DNA of 64,000 bases from Verminephrobacter eiseniae EF01-2 (GTDB lineage: Bacteria; Pseudomonadota; Gammaproteobacteria; Burkholderiales; Burkholderiaceae_C): contig NC_008786.1 of assembly GCF_000015565.1 (NCBI RefSeq), forward strand, positions 1 to 64,000, read 5' to 3'. Positions 1 through 11,243 of this stretch are shown here, piece after piece. The notes beneath the pieces were generated by a model. That model did no database searches and was not told the DNA's origin. It saw only the letters and a list, made by a program, of their open reading frames with translations. Both the position numbers and the translations under genes were made by a program. Each line of letters begins with the position of its first letter. The stretch's first letter is position 1.

Positions 1-122
1 AAAAGATAGTCCGGTTCCGGATGGCCATCGGGCCTGACGGGCTTCGATGGGGCTTCACTTCCATGGCGCCCGACGCGCTGCCTGCGCTGCCGGGCCGGCA
101 GTGGCAGCGCGCCGGGGGCGGC

Positions 123-158
123 GCACGCTTTTGCACGCTTTCGCACGCTTGCACGCGC
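123..158. repeat. 10-bp iterons upstream of dnaA
   Basis: GCACGCTT recurs at 123, 133 and 143 with an exact 10-bp period, followed by a partial copy (GCACGCGC) at 151. One copy per helical turn just upstream of dnaA is the kind of phased array that origin regions use for protein binding. What binds here is not known. The rest of 1-492 holds no gene that I recognise. Confidence 0.5.
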
Positions 159-415
159 ATGGCTTTTGCATATCGCCGTCGTCCAAGGCCCTGCAAGGCA
201 GCCACCATGGCAGGCCCTGCCGCCCTGTCACCGCCCTGCCACCGTCTGTCACTGCCGGTCAGTCGTATCACCCTGACGCAGGGCAGGAAAACCGGCGATT
301 ATTGCAGGCTTGCCGGCGGCTGACAATGCAATTCCTGCTTTCCTTTTGCGGCGTTTCTTGCTCTGATCGACCCTCGCTCACCCCCATCCACCCCGGATGC
401 CGGCCGTCCCGAAAT

Positions 416-424
416 TGGGGATAA
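416..424 (-). promoter_or_regulatory. Degenerate DnaA box
   Basis: On the minus strand this reads TTATCCCCA, one mismatch from the consensus TTATNCACA. It lies about 45 bp from a perfect box and upstream of dnaA. It could be a secondary DnaA site in the origin or autoregulatory region. Confidence 0.35.
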
Positions 425-466
425 CTTCTTGACAAGATTACAATCCGGCGCCCGGCGCCACGGCCC

Positions 467-475
467 TTATCCACA
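467..475 (+). promoter_or_regulatory. Perfect DnaA box
   Basis: TTATCCACA is an exact match to the DnaA box, 17 bp before the dnaA start codon. It fits autoregulation of dnaA or part of oriC. With the iterons at 123-158 it suggests that the 1-492 stretch is origin-proximal regulatory DNA. Confidence 0.7.
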
Positions 476-492
476 ACGACGAGCCCCCTGCA

Positions 493-1944
493 ATGACCGA
501 GGAATTCACCCACAGCCCGCCCCCGCCTCTGCATTGGCCCGGTGCAAATGCCGCCGACGAACGCAGCGCCGGACAGGGTCTGTGGCAGGCCTGCGCAGAG
601 CAACTGGCGCGGGACCTGCCCGAAGCGCAATTCAACACCTGGATCAAGCCCTTGGTCGCCCAAGTGGCGCAGGACTTCTCCAAGATCACCCTGCTGGTGG
701 GCAACCGCTTCAAGCTCGACTGGATCCGCGCCCAGTACGCCAGCCAAATCACGGCGCTGCTCGGAGATTTGTATGGGCAGCCGATGGCCCTGGAGTTGGC
801 GCTGGTGCCGCGTGAATCGGTGGCCCGCACGGCGCACACTCCTCGGCCCTCTGCATCCGGGCCGCCCGGCGCGCCGGGCGCCGAATCGGCCAGCGCCGGC
901 CGCGACGAGGCGCCGCAGGCGTTGCGCCACCGGCTCAACGCCGCGCTGACGTTCGAGACGCTGGTCGAAGGCTCGGCCAACCGCATGGCGCGCTCGGCCG
1001 GCATGCATGTGGCCGGCATGCCGGGGCATCTGTACAACCCCTTGTTCGTCTACGGCGGCGTGGGCCTGGGCAAGACGCACCTGGTGCACGCCGTGGGCAA
1101 CCGCCTGTTGGCCAGCCGCCCGCAGGCCAAGGTGCTCTACGTCCACGCCGAGCAGTTTGTCTCGGATGTGGTCAGGTCCTACCAGCGGCGCACGTTCGAC
1201 GAGTTCAAGGAGCGCTACCACTCGCTCGATCTGCTGCTGATCGATGATGTGCAGTTCTTCGCCAACAAAGACCGCACGCAAGAAGAGTTCTTCAATGCGT
1301 TCGAGGCCCTGCTGACCAAGAAATCGCACCTGGTGATGACCAGCGACACCTATCCCAAGGGGCTGAGCAACATCCACGAGCGGCTGGTGTCGCGCTTCGA
1401 TTCCGGCCTGACGGTGGCCATCGAGCCGCCCGAGCTGGAAATGCGCGTGGCCATCCTGATCAACAAGGCGCAGGCAGAAAGCACGGAAATGCCCGAGGAA
1501 GTGGCCTTCTTCGTGGCCAAGAACGTGCGCTCGAACGTGCGCGAGCTCGAAGGCGCGCTGCGCAAGATCCTCGCCTACTCGCGCTTCAACCAGAAGGAAA
1601 TCTCCATCCAACTGGCGCGCGAGGCGCTGCGCGATCTGCTGTCGATCCAGAACCGGCAGATCTCCGTGGAGAACATCCAAAAGACCGTGGCCGACTACTA
1701 CAAGATCAAGGTCGCCGACATGTACAGCAAAAAGCGCCCGGCCAGCATTGCCCGCCCGCGCCAGATTGCGATGTACCTGACCAAGGAACTGACGCAAAAG
1801 AGCCTTCCCGAAATCGGCGAATCATTTGGCGGGCGCGACCACACCACCGTTTTGCACGCCGTCCGCAAGATTGCCGCCGAGCGCCAGCAACTGACCGAAC
1901 TGAACCAGCAACTGCATGTGCTCGAACAAACGCTCAAAGGTTGA
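493..1944 (+). CDS. dnaA: Chromosomal replication initiator DnaA
   Basis: DnaA binds DnaA boxes at oriC and opens the duplex so that DnaB can load. The 483-residue product has the four-domain layout: an N-terminal interaction domain, a Pro/Ala-rich linker (about 100-140), an AAA+ domain with Walker [10 protein letters not shown] near residue 190 and Walker B LLLIDD near 247, and a C-terminal DNA-binding domain with the signature [10 protein letters not shown] near 447. The start is an ATG 17 bp after a perfect DnaA box. It is followed by dnaN after 95 bp, the standard dnaA-dnaN-gyrB order. Length and motifs are normal. Confidence 0.98.
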   Translation: MTEEFTHSPPPPLHWPGANAADERSAGQGLWQACAEQLARDLPEAQFNTWIKPLVAQVAQDFSKITLLVGNRFKLDWIRAQYASQITALLGDLYGQPMALELALVPRESVARTAHTPRPSASGPPGAPGAESASAGRDEAPQALRHRLNAALTFETLVEGSANRMARSAGMHVAGMPGHLYNPLFVYGGVGLGKTHLVHAVGNRLLASRPQAKVLYVHAEQFVSDVVRSYQRRTFDEFKERYHSLDLLLIDDVQFFANKDRTQEEFFNAFEALLTKKSHLVMTSDTYPKGLSNIHERLVSRFDSGLTVAIEPPELEMRVAILINKAQAESTEMPEEVAFFVAKNVRSNVRELEGALRKILAYSRFNQKEISIQLAREALRDLLSIQNRQISVENIQKTVADYYKIKVADMYSKKRPASIARPRQIAMYLTKELTQKSLPEIGESFGGRDHTTVLHAVRKIAAERQQLTELNQQLHVLEQTLKG

Positions 1945-2039
1945 AAACACCGGCCGGCAGCGGCCCGGAAAAGAGCGCCGCGCAACAAGGCAAAATGGCG
2001 GGTCGCGCAGCGTCCCGAAAAACTCCAGAGGTTGATGAC

Positions 2040-3158
2040 ATGATTGTCCTGAAAGCGACACAAGACAAGGTTCTCGCGGCTTTGCAATCCGTGGCCGGCA
2101 TCGTTGAGCGCCGCCATACGCTGCCGATCCTGGCCAATGTGCTGATCCGCAAGACCGGCAATGCCTTGCAACTGACGACCAGCGATCTGGAAATCCAGAT
2201 CCGCACCACGGCCGAGCTTGGCGGCGACACCGGCGAATGCATGACCACCATGAGCGTGCGCAAGCTCATCGACATCTTGCGCACCATGCCGGGCGAGCAG
2301 ACGGTGAGCCTGGAGTCGGACCAGTCCAGGCTCATCCTCAAGGCCGGCAAGAGCCGCTTTACGCTGCACAGCCTGCCGGGCCAGGACTTCCCGCTGGTGC
2401 AGGAATCGGCCGCGTTCGGCCCGGTGTTCAGCGTTCCGCAAAAGACCCTGAAGAGCCTGCTGGGCCAGGTCTCGTTCACGATGGCCGTGCAGGACATCCG
2501 CTACTACCTCAACGGCATCTTGTTCGTGGCCGAGGGCCAAACACTGTCGCTGATCGCCACCGACGGCCACCGCCTGGCTTTCGCCTGCGCCACGCTCGAC
2601 GTGCAAGTGCCCAAGCAGGAAGTCATCCTGCCGCGCAAGACCGTGCTCGAACTGCAACGCCTGCTCAGCGACGCGGACGGCGACAACCGGCCCCACATCG
2701 AGATGCAGTTTGCCAGCAACCAGGCCAAATTCACCTTTGGCGGCATGGAGTTCGTCACCAAACTGGTCGAGGGCAAGTTCCCGGACTACAACCGCGTGAT
2801 CCCGAAGAACCACCACAACTGCGTCACGCTGGGCCGCGCGGCCTTGCTGACCAGCCTGCAACGCACGGCCATCATGACCAGCGACAAGTTCAAGGGCGTG
2901 CGCCTGAACCTGGAGCCCGGCGCGCTGCGCGTGGCATCGAGCAACGCCGAACAGGAGGAGGCCGTCGACGAGCTCGATGTCGACTACGCCGGCGACAACA
3001 TCGAGATCGGCTTCAACGTGACCTACCTCATCGACGCACTGGCCAACATGGAGCAGGACATGGTGCAGTTGGCGTTCGCCGACGGCAACAGTTCGGCCTT
3101 GCTGACCATCCCCGCCAACGACAACTTCAAGTATGTCGTGATGCCGATGCGCATCTAG
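2040..3158 (+). CDS. dnaN: DNA polymerase III beta sliding clamp
   Basis: This is the ring-shaped processivity clamp of the replicative polymerase. The 372-residue product begins MIVLKATQDKVLAAL and ends YVVMPMRI, both typical of DnaN, and its length matches the three-domain clamp. An open frame extends upstream to 1941, but the ATG at 2040 is preferred: it gives the family N-terminus and sits behind a weak AGAGG. Nothing unusual was seen. The gene lies between dnaA and gyrB and is probably cotranscribed with dnaA. Confidence 0.98.
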   Translation: MIVLKATQDKVLAALQSVAGIVERRHTLPILANVLIRKTGNALQLTTSDLEIQIRTTAELGGDTGECMTTMSVRKLIDILRTMPGEQTVSLESDQSRLILKAGKSRFTLHSLPGQDFPLVQESAAFGPVFSVPQKTLKSLLGQVSFTMAVQDIRYYLNGILFVAEGQTLSLIATDGHRLAFACATLDVQVPKQEVILPRKTVLELQRLLSDADGDNRPHIEMQFASNQAKFTFGGMEFVTKLVEGKFPDYNRVIPKNHHNCVTLGRAALLTSLQRTAIMTSDKFKGVRLNLEPGALRVASSNAEQEEAVDELDVDYAGDNIEIGFNVTYLIDALANMEQDMVQLAFADGNSSALLTIPANDNFKYVVMPMRI

Positions 3159-3284
3159 TCGTGCGCCGTCCCGCCGACACCCTGGCTGCCGGCAACCAGC
3201 CGGCGCCACCCACCATGGACATGGCCGCCGGTAGCTGTGCAATGAGCCACCCGCAGCCAGCCCGAATCTCATCGAACACAGTGA

Positions 3285-5926
<2,642 letters not shown>

Positions 5927-5927
<1 letters not shown>

Positions 5928-5931
5928 ACGG
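5927..5931. repeat. Left target-site duplication AACGG
   Basis: AACGG lies immediately left of the 26-bp terminal repeat and recurs at 11351-11355 just outside the right end. A 5-bp duplication is typical of Tn7/Mu-like and IS21-like transposition. Confidence 0.8.
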
Positions 5932-5980
5932 TGTAGAGCTAGGCATAAGACGCGAAATTGAGGCCCATAAGACGCGAAAA
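5932..5980 (+). repeat. Left end: TIR plus subterminal repeat
   Basis: The terminal repeat covers 5932-5957 and contains GGCATAAGACGCGAAA at 5942-5957. A second, slightly diverged copy (CATAAGACGCGAAA at 5966-5979) follows with a 22-bp shift. These would be binding sites for a transposase of the TnsB, TniA or IstA kind. Confidence 0.75.
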
Positions 5981-6417
5981 CTATGATCTCTTCTCATTGA
6001 TAGGTGCGCCCAGAGTGGCACATGTCGCGCGCGAGGCTTGAGGAATGGTCGTACGCGAAGCCGTTGAAGCGGAAGTTCGAAAACTCGCGATTCACAGCGT
6101 CACCGTACTGGGGCGCTACTCAGCCCTCCGGCCAAGCACCTCTCCTGGGTTCGTTTCGCCGACGGCGCTAGTGCACTTCGTCCGCAACCTGCGAGATGGC
6201 GCTCACCGTCACAAGCTGACTGAACAGGTGCCAACCGGAGTATTTCCCCAGTTGGCATGGCAGCCCGCAGCGGCTGCACGCTCGACGCTGCTCATTCACG
6301 CACCGACCGATGCAACTGCCGCCCTTGTACGGCGAGCCAAGCACTGCCAACAGACTTGGCCCGACGCGCTATCTCAGCGCCCCACTTCAACGGATTCGAT
6401 CTTGTCAAGGAACGTCG
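5981..6417. other. Non-coding left arm of the element
   Basis: Between the left-end repeats and the OLD-like remnant there are open frames (for example 6045-6557), but none has a recognisable domain and none resembles a family I know. I see no further terminal-type repeats. Treated as non-coding or decayed sequence. Confidence 0.4.
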
Positions 6418-6672
6418 ATGAGCGCACAGCCTCAGAATCCCTCTCCAACACCCAACGTCCGCTTGGCCTGCATCGAGCTCAGCCGGTTCCGGCGCCTGGC
6501 TCAAACCCAAGTCAAGATCGACAAGAAGACCACTATCTTGGTCGGTGCCAACAATAGCGGTAAGACACGGACGGCGACTTCAACGAGGCGCTGCAGGCTG
6601 CCTTGGCGCCGTTCGCAGCCAAGGCGCCGCTGGACCTACAGCCCCTGGTGCCGCTCATCGAGCAAATCCGCA
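6418..6672 (+). pseudogene. OLD-family ATPase/nuclease, 5' remnant
   Basis: Starting at an ATG behind AAGGA (6407-6411), the product opens with about 45 residues typical of OLD-family ATP-dependent nucleases. These include a VRLACIELSRFRRLAQ-type strand and the Walker A signature GANNSGKT near residue 40. Directly after the Walker A the reading frame loses similarity. A different frame (about 6570-6700) then gives a plausible helical stretch beginning DFNEALQAALAPF, which suggests an internal deletion plus frameshift. The signature motif, D-loop and TOPRIM domain are missing. OLD proteins are often phage-defence nucleases; this copy cannot be functional. The end is approximate. Confidence 0.55.
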
Positions 6673-6714
6673 AGGGTGCCACGGCCGGCGCTGTTCCTTC
6701 TACAACCACCAGAA

Positions 6715-7225
6715 ATGCTATTCCTCGACACCGAATTCCGCTGTGCTGCAGACGATGGCGAACTCCTGAGCATTGGCATCGTCGGAGATTCCTGCGAGTT
6801 CTACGCGGAGCTGGACGAAGACGGGGTCGCTTCCGTTCTCAGGGGGCACCGGCGCAACCGCTTCCTTCAACAAGCGGTGCTGCCCCAGTTCGGGCGCGTG
6901 CCCGGCGCGCGGCACACCCTCGACGGAATGGCGCAGGCCGCCGCCCGCTGGCTGGCATTCCGGGATGGCGACGCTCTCAAAGTGGCCTACGACTACTCGA
7001 TGGATTTCTCGCTGCTTGAGCGGCTACTTGCGAATTCGTATGGGTCTGTCCTGACGCGGCTCGTGCCGGTCCATGTGGGCTACCTGCTCGACGATCCTCT
7101 CGGTAAGGAGGCTGCAGTGGCCAGTTGGTCGGCCACTGATAAGCTGCGTGGACTGCGGAGGCACCACGCATCTTGCCGATGCCTGGGCGTCGAAGGCGCG
7201 CTTCGAGGCCGTACATGGCGTGTGA
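6715..7225 (+). pseudogene. DEDDh 3'-5' exonuclease-like gene, frameshifted
   Basis: From an ATG at 6715 the frame encodes an Rv2179c-like 3'-5' exonuclease fold: ExoI motif LFLDTEF, a SIGIV strand, and the ExoII motif AYDYSMDFSLL about 100 residues in. At the ExoIII motif, which should read HHALAD, an extra base near 7171 shifts the frame. In the corrected frame the protein would continue LADAWASKARFEAVHGV and stop at 7223-7225. A second copy of this 3' part, with the motif intact, lies at 8590-8690. As it stands the gene has lost its last catalytic aspartate. The substrate is unknown; relatives degrade RNA or DNA 3' ends. Confidence 0.6.
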
Positions 7226-7227
7226 CC
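7127..7227 (+). repeat. Exonuclease-tail repeat, copy 1
   Basis: This 101-bp stretch is closely similar, roughly four bases in five by eye, to 8590-8690. Both encode the C-terminal ExoIII motif region of the exonuclease-like gene. The two copies are in direct orientation and bracket the mmpA-mmpB pair. Confidence 0.7.
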
Positions 7228-7314
7228 TGGGGGGCGGGAATGGCAAGCTCCGTTGCGGTATCGAAGACCTCAGCCGCTGACAATGCCCCACCCAAACAGA
7301 GTGGCAGGGCCAGT

Positions 7315-7905
7315 TCAACTCCGGACGAACGCCAGCAGCAGTTGATAGTCGCCCTGGTCCGCAGCCCGCAGGGCGGCCAGATACCGGGCCCGGGCCTCAT
7401 TGGCTGCAACCAGATTGCCGCCACTGCCCCAGGAGAACGCCGGTTCGCCCAGACTACGCACCAGCGCGTCGGCCATCATGCGGGCATGCCGCCCATTCCC
7501 GTTGGGAAACGGATGAATCCAGACCAGGTCGCGATGAAAGCGTGCGCCGATTTCATCAGGCGGGAACGTGGCATTTTCGGCCCACCAACGCGTGTTGTCG
7601 AATAGGTTCTTGAGCCGCACCGCCACCTGCGTCCAGTCACAGCCGATGTTCTTGTCCGACTTGCGAAACGTGCCCGCCCATGACCAAGTCTTGCCGAACA
7701 TCTGCTTATGCAACTCTCGGCAGAATCCTTCGCTGAGCACGTCCGGCGCACGCGCCCGCTTCAGCCAGCGCACGGCACGCAGGATGTTCTCCTGCTCCCA
7801 GTCGTTCAGGTCGCCCTTGGTGACCAGGTGCTCAGGGATGAGCCCGGCCTTCTCGTCGGGGTCCAGCGGGGTCTGGCCATCCTGCTCATCGAGGTCTATC
7901 GCCAT
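7315..7905 (-). CDS. mmpB: Mobile mystery protein B (Fic-domain protein)
   Basis: A Fic-family protein of 196 residues. The core motif HPFPNGNGRHAR is intact at residues 131-142, with the catalytic His first and the nucleotide-binding GNGR loop, so AMP or another nucleotide moiety could be transferred to a target. An N-terminal stretch with LDPDEKAGLIPEHL and a WSWAGTFR block are typical of the mobile mystery protein B subfamily, which occurs with protein A on mobile DNA. The ATG at 7905 overlaps the end of mmpA, implying coupled translation; a GTG 12 bp upstream is possible. Probably the toxin half of a toxin-antitoxin-like pair. That role is inferred; the target is unknown. Confidence 0.85.
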   Translation of the reverse strand: MAIDLDEQDGQTPLDPDEKAGLIPEHLVTKGDLNDWEQENILRAVRWLKRARAPDVLSEGFCRELHKQMFGKTWSWAGTFRKSDKNIGCDWTQVAVRLKNLFDNTRWWAENATFPPDEIGARFHRDLVWIHPFPNGNGRHARMMADALVRSLGEPAFSWGSGGNLVAANEARARYLAALRAADQGDYQLLLAFVRS

Positions 7906-8357
7906 AGGTCCGACCACCGGCCACGCAGCAGTTCTTCGGTCCTGCGTTCCACCTGCTTGCGAAGCCGGTCGGCGCCCGGGCGCTGGTCTTCGAGCCCCAT
8001 GGTATGGGCCACACTCCCGACCTCTTCTACGGCGATGGTGCGGGCGCGTTCCTGGACCACCTCCGTGAGCGGCCGGCGGGGAACCAGGGCGTAGACCAGT
8101 TCGCAGTCCAGCCCGTCGGCGAGCTTTCGTAACTGCCCGAGCGTGATACGGTCGTCCGCTTCGGACTGTTCTGACTTGTGCAGCGTTGGCCCGGAAATGC
8201 CCAGCCGCTGGGCCTGCTGGCGTTCCGTGCGCCCCAGGGCCTCCCGGATGAGCTTCAACCAGCCCCGTGGCGGGGTCTGCCGCTTCACCAAGTCCGCGTA
8301 ACTGGACAGGGTGGCTTGCAGTTGCTCGAGTCTGAGTTGATTTAGTTCAGGCGACAT
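7896..8357 (-). CDS. mmpA: Mobile mystery protein A (XRE-type HTH regulator)
   Basis: A 153-residue protein with a central helix-turn-helix of the XRE/Cro type (residues about 33-90: LKLIREALGRTERQQAQRLG, then the recognition-helix region ISGPTLHKSE). A basic, helical C-terminus follows. It is upstream of and overlaps the Fic gene, the invariant mmpA-mmpB arrangement. The start at 8357 (MSPELNQLRLEQLQ) was chosen over 8411 because the palindrome AGCCTATAGGCT lies 5 bp upstream and would otherwise be coding. The likely role is autorepressor and possible antitoxin of mmpB, which is inferred from family context. Confidence 0.83.
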   Translation of the reverse strand: MSPELNQLRLEQLQATLSSYADLVKRQTPPRGWLKLIREALGRTERQQAQRLGISGPTLHKSEQSEADDRITLGQLRKLADGLDCELVYALVPRRPLTEVVQERARTIAVEEVGSVAHTMGLEDQRPGADRLRKQVERRTEELLRGRWSDLWR

Positions 8358-8361
8358 CGCT

Positions 8362-8403
8362 AGCCTATAGGCTGATTTTTTCAAACAACATGATAGCCTA
8401 TAG
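8362..8403. promoter_or_regulatory. Operator palindromes of mmpAB
   Basis: AGCCTATAGGCT (8362-8373) is a perfect 12-bp palindrome and TAGCCTATAG recurs at 8394-8403. The centre-to-centre distance is about 31 bp, close to three helical turns. The sites sit directly upstream of the mmpA start and are natural targets for the MmpA HTH. AT-rich sequence between and beyond them could hold the promoter. Confidence 0.6.
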
Positions 8404-8543
8404 TGAATCATACGTCACTTTTAGCTTCCTGATAGAGAAGCGTATGACGATTGATCGCTTCCCAAAGATGAAGCATTCGACTGCGTTTTGCTGCATCAAA
8501 GAGAAGCAATTGCCATGCCGGGGCACCTTCATGCGGGCCCTGC

Positions 8544-11030
8544 ATGTCTCGGGCTGAAGCACGACGTGGATCGTCTGGTCACCGACGATGGTCGGTCACG
8601 GACGAGCTGCGCGGACTGCAGCGGCACCATGCCTTGGCCGATGCCTGGGCGCTGAAAGCGCGCTTCGAGCGCCGTACATGGTGCGTGACCCGGAAGGAAC
8701 CAGAAATTGGAGGTGGCAGAGAGGTGTGCCAGTACTTGGAGGCCAATGGCGTCAAATGGCGCACGCCTCAACCTCCGGTAGATCGCGCTCCACCCCCTCC
8801 GTTCGCCAAGCTGTCTACGGACGAAAAGGTCCGCCTGTTTCGCGGTCTCTTCCGAGGACGGACTGACGTCTATCCTGTCCGCTGGGAGAGCAAGACAACG
8901 GGCAAATCAGGCTACGCGCCGGCGTGCCTGAACGAGTGGGCGGCGGGCATCTGCCACAAGCCCAGGATCAAATGCGCCGATTGCGAGCATCGGTCCCTCG
9001 CGTCCATCACGGACCCGGTGATCTACGATCACCTGGCAGGCGAGCACACGGTCGGAATCTACCCACTTCTCCACGACAACACCTGCCACTTCTTGGCGGT
9101 CGACTTCGACGAGCAGGAGTGGCGCGAGGACGCCCTGGCATTCGTCGAGTCCTGCCGGACGCTTGGGGTTCCTGCTGCGCTGGAGATTTCCCGTTCGGGC
9201 GATGGGGCCCACGTCTGGCTCTTCTTTTCGCAGAAGGTCGACGCGCGTGATGCCCGTCGCCTCGGGACCGCCCTCATCAGCCATGTCTGTGCGCGGACCC
9301 GGCAGTTGAAGCTGAGCTCCTACGACCGGCTGCTCCCCAACCAGGACACGATGCCAAAAGGGGGCTTCGGCAATCTGATTGCGCTACCGCTCCAGAAAAA
9401 GCCGCGCGACGCTGGCCGCAGCGTATTTGTCGATGACGAGTTTCTTCCTTATCCGGATCAATGGGGCTTTCTGGCATCCGTGCGCCGCATGCCTGTCGAA
9501 GACATCGAGCCCACAATCCTGCAGGCGACAGGAGGTTCGCACCCACTGGACGTGACCTTCATCGAAGACGAGGACCACCAGACGCCGTGGCTCACGCCAC
9601 TGCGAACCAGCAAGAAGATTTCCGGGCCTCTGCCCGAGAGTCTCCACCTGACGCTCGCCAACCTGGTCTACTTCCCGAAAGAGGGGCTCCCTCAGGCATT
9701 GGCCAACCGTCTCATTCGCTTGGCGGCCTTCCAGAACCCGGAGTTCTACAAGGCACAAGCCATGCGCTTCGCGGTCTGGGACAAACCGCGCGTCATCGGG
9801 TGCGCAGAGAACTACCCCAACCACATCGCATTGCCGCGCGGTTGCCTGGACGACGCGGTCTCCTTGCTGGCCGCCAACGGCATCCGTGCCGTTGTCCAGG
9901 ACGAGCGCTTCCAGGGCGCGCAGATCGACGTGCGCTTCGCTGGCACGCTGCGCGACGACCAGGAGGTCGCGGTGGGGGCGACACTGCAGCACGACACCGG
10001 CGTCCTCTGCGCACCGACCGCCTTCGGCAAGACCGTCACGGCCGCGGCGGTGATTGCCAGGCGCGGCGTGAACACCCTGGTTCTGGTCCATCGCACGGAA
10101 CTGCTGACGCAGTGGCAAGAACGGCTGCAGAGTTTCCTTGCCGCCGACAAGAACGTGATTGGCCGGATTGGTGGTGGCAAGTCCAAGCCCACCGGGAAAA
10201 TCGACATCGCGGTGATGCAGTCTCTGGCAAGGAACGAAGAACTCAGCGCGCTGCTCGACAACTATGGCCAGGTCATCGTCGACGAGTGCCATCACATCGG
10301 AGCCGTATCGTTTGACTTGCTGCTGCGACGGGCCAAGGCGAAGTACGTCCTCGGCCTCACCGCGACCCCCGTGCGTCGCGATGGCCAGCACCCCATCATC
10401 TTCATGCAGTGCGGGCCGATCCGGCACACGGCCCAGAGGCCGGACAGCGCGCCACAACGGATGGAGTTCCATCCGATTCGCGTGGCAGGGTCTCTTGAGG
10501 TTCCAGGTGACGCGGGAATTCAGGACATCTTCACCAGCCTCGTGAATGACGTGCGCCGAACGCGGGAGATTGTTGATGCGGTCCTTGAGTGCTACGGCCA
10601 GGGGCGCAAGATTCTGGTCCTGACAGAACGCACAGATCACATTGCCACCCTTGCTGACGCCTTTCGGAAGATTGCGCCTCGCATCTTCATCCTGCACGGT
10701 CGCATGTCGCGAAAGGAGCGCATGGCGACCACGGCCGAACTGGACCAATTGCCGCCGACTGCTGCCAGGATTCTGCTCGCATCAGGGAAACTGGTCGGGG
10801 AAGGTTTTGACCACCCAGCGCTGGACACACTGGCTTTGGCCATGCCGGTGTCATGGAGGGGAACGTTGCAGCAGTACGCCGGCCGGCTGCACCGGGAACA
10901 CAGCGCAAAAACCGATGTCCGCATTCTGGATTTCGTCGATACGGGTCACCCGGCGCTCCACCGCATGTGGGAGAAAAGGCTGCGGGGCTACAGCGCGATG
11001 GGCTACTCCATCGCACCGAGGCTTGTCTGA
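8544..11030 (+). CDS. TOTE conflict-system primase-helicase fusion
   Basis: An 828-residue fusion. Residues 1-60 include the tail of the DEDDh exonuclease (HHALADAWALKARFE) and are probably not original. From about 90 to 380 there is an archaeo-eukaryotic-primase domain of the TOTE type: a four-cysteine zinc knuckle (CHKPRIKC, then CADC), the catalytic DFD near 187 and SGDGAHVW near 220. From about 460 to 800 there is an SF2 XPB/RAD25-like helicase with Walker A APTAFGKT near 492, DECHH near 580, TATP near 606 and the arginine-finger motif QQYAGRLHRE near 778. All catalytic motifs look intact. TOTE systems were proposed from sequence analysis as mobile-element conflict systems; function here is inferred. 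The true start may lie downstream of 8544. Confidence 0.85.
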   Translation: MSRAEARRGSSGHRRWSVTDELRGLQRHHALADAWALKARFERRTWCVTRKEPEIGGGREVCQYLEANGVKWRTPQPPVDRAPPPPFAKLSTDEKVRLFRGLFRGRTDVYPVRWESKTTGKSGYAPACLNEWAAGICHKPRIKCADCEHRSLASITDPVIYDHLAGEHTVGIYPLLHDNTCHFLAVDFDEQEWREDALAFVESCRTLGVPAALEISRSGDGAHVWLFFSQKVDARDARRLGTALISHVCARTRQLKLSSYDRLLPNQDTMPKGGFGNLIALPLQKKPRDAGRSVFVDDEFLPYPDQWGFLASVRRMPVEDIEPTILQATGGSHPLDVTFIEDEDHQTPWLTPLRTSKKISGPLPESLHLTLANLVYFPKEGLPQALANRLIRLAAFQNPEFYKAQAMRFAVWDKPRVIGCAENYPNHIALPRGCLDDAVSLLAANGIRAVVQDERFQGAQIDVRFAGTLRDDQEVAVGATLQHDTGVLCAPTAFGKTVTAAAVIARRGVNTLVLVHRTELLTQWQERLQSFLAADKNVIGRIGGGKSKPTGKIDIAVMQSLARNEELSALLDNYGQVIVDECHHIGAVSFDLLLRRAKAKYVLGLTATPVRRDGQHPIIFMQCGPIRHTAQRPDSAPQRMEFHPIRVAGSLEVPGDAGIQDIFTSLVNDVRRTREIVDAVLECYGQGRKILVLTERTDHIATLADAFRKIAPRIFILHGRMSRKERMATTAELDQLPPTAARILLASGKLVGEGFDHPALDTLALAMPVSWRGTLQQYAGRLHREHSAKTDVRILDFVDTGHPALHRMWEKRLRGYSAMGYSIAPRLV
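8590..8690 (+). repeat. Exonuclease-tail repeat, copy 2
   Basis: Direct repeat of 7127-7227. Here the ExoIII motif HHALAD is in frame and fused to the N-terminus of the primase-helicase reading frame. It is a relic of an exonuclease gene that once preceded it, or of a larger fusion. Confidence 0.7.
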
Positions 11031-11243
11031 CACCAAGCCTGAGGTGACCACGCCGTATCGGCCCAGATTCTTTCGGGCGAGAACTTGGGCCGTCGGAATA
11101 ACTGCCTGCAAATAGTGCCCATTTGGAGGTATAAATAGCCTACCTTCATAGGCGGCGCGAGTGTGAAGTTCCAGTGCGCCACCGATATGTACCGGCACGT
11201 GACTCTTCTCAGTTCCTGAAGGGTCCCTGTGCCCGGGTAGCGA
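11031..11243. other. Non-coding right arm of the element
   Basis: From the primase-helicase stop to the right-end repeats no gene was recognised. A short antisense open frame (10851-11198) has no family features. Confidence 0.4.

Noticed and set aside
429..444. TTGACA followed by TACAAT before dnaA
   Set aside because: Only 4 bp separate the hexamers, too close for a sigma-70 promoter.
6045..6557. 170-codon frame in the left arm of the element
   Set aside because: No recognisable domain. It overlaps the better supported OLD-like start in another frame.
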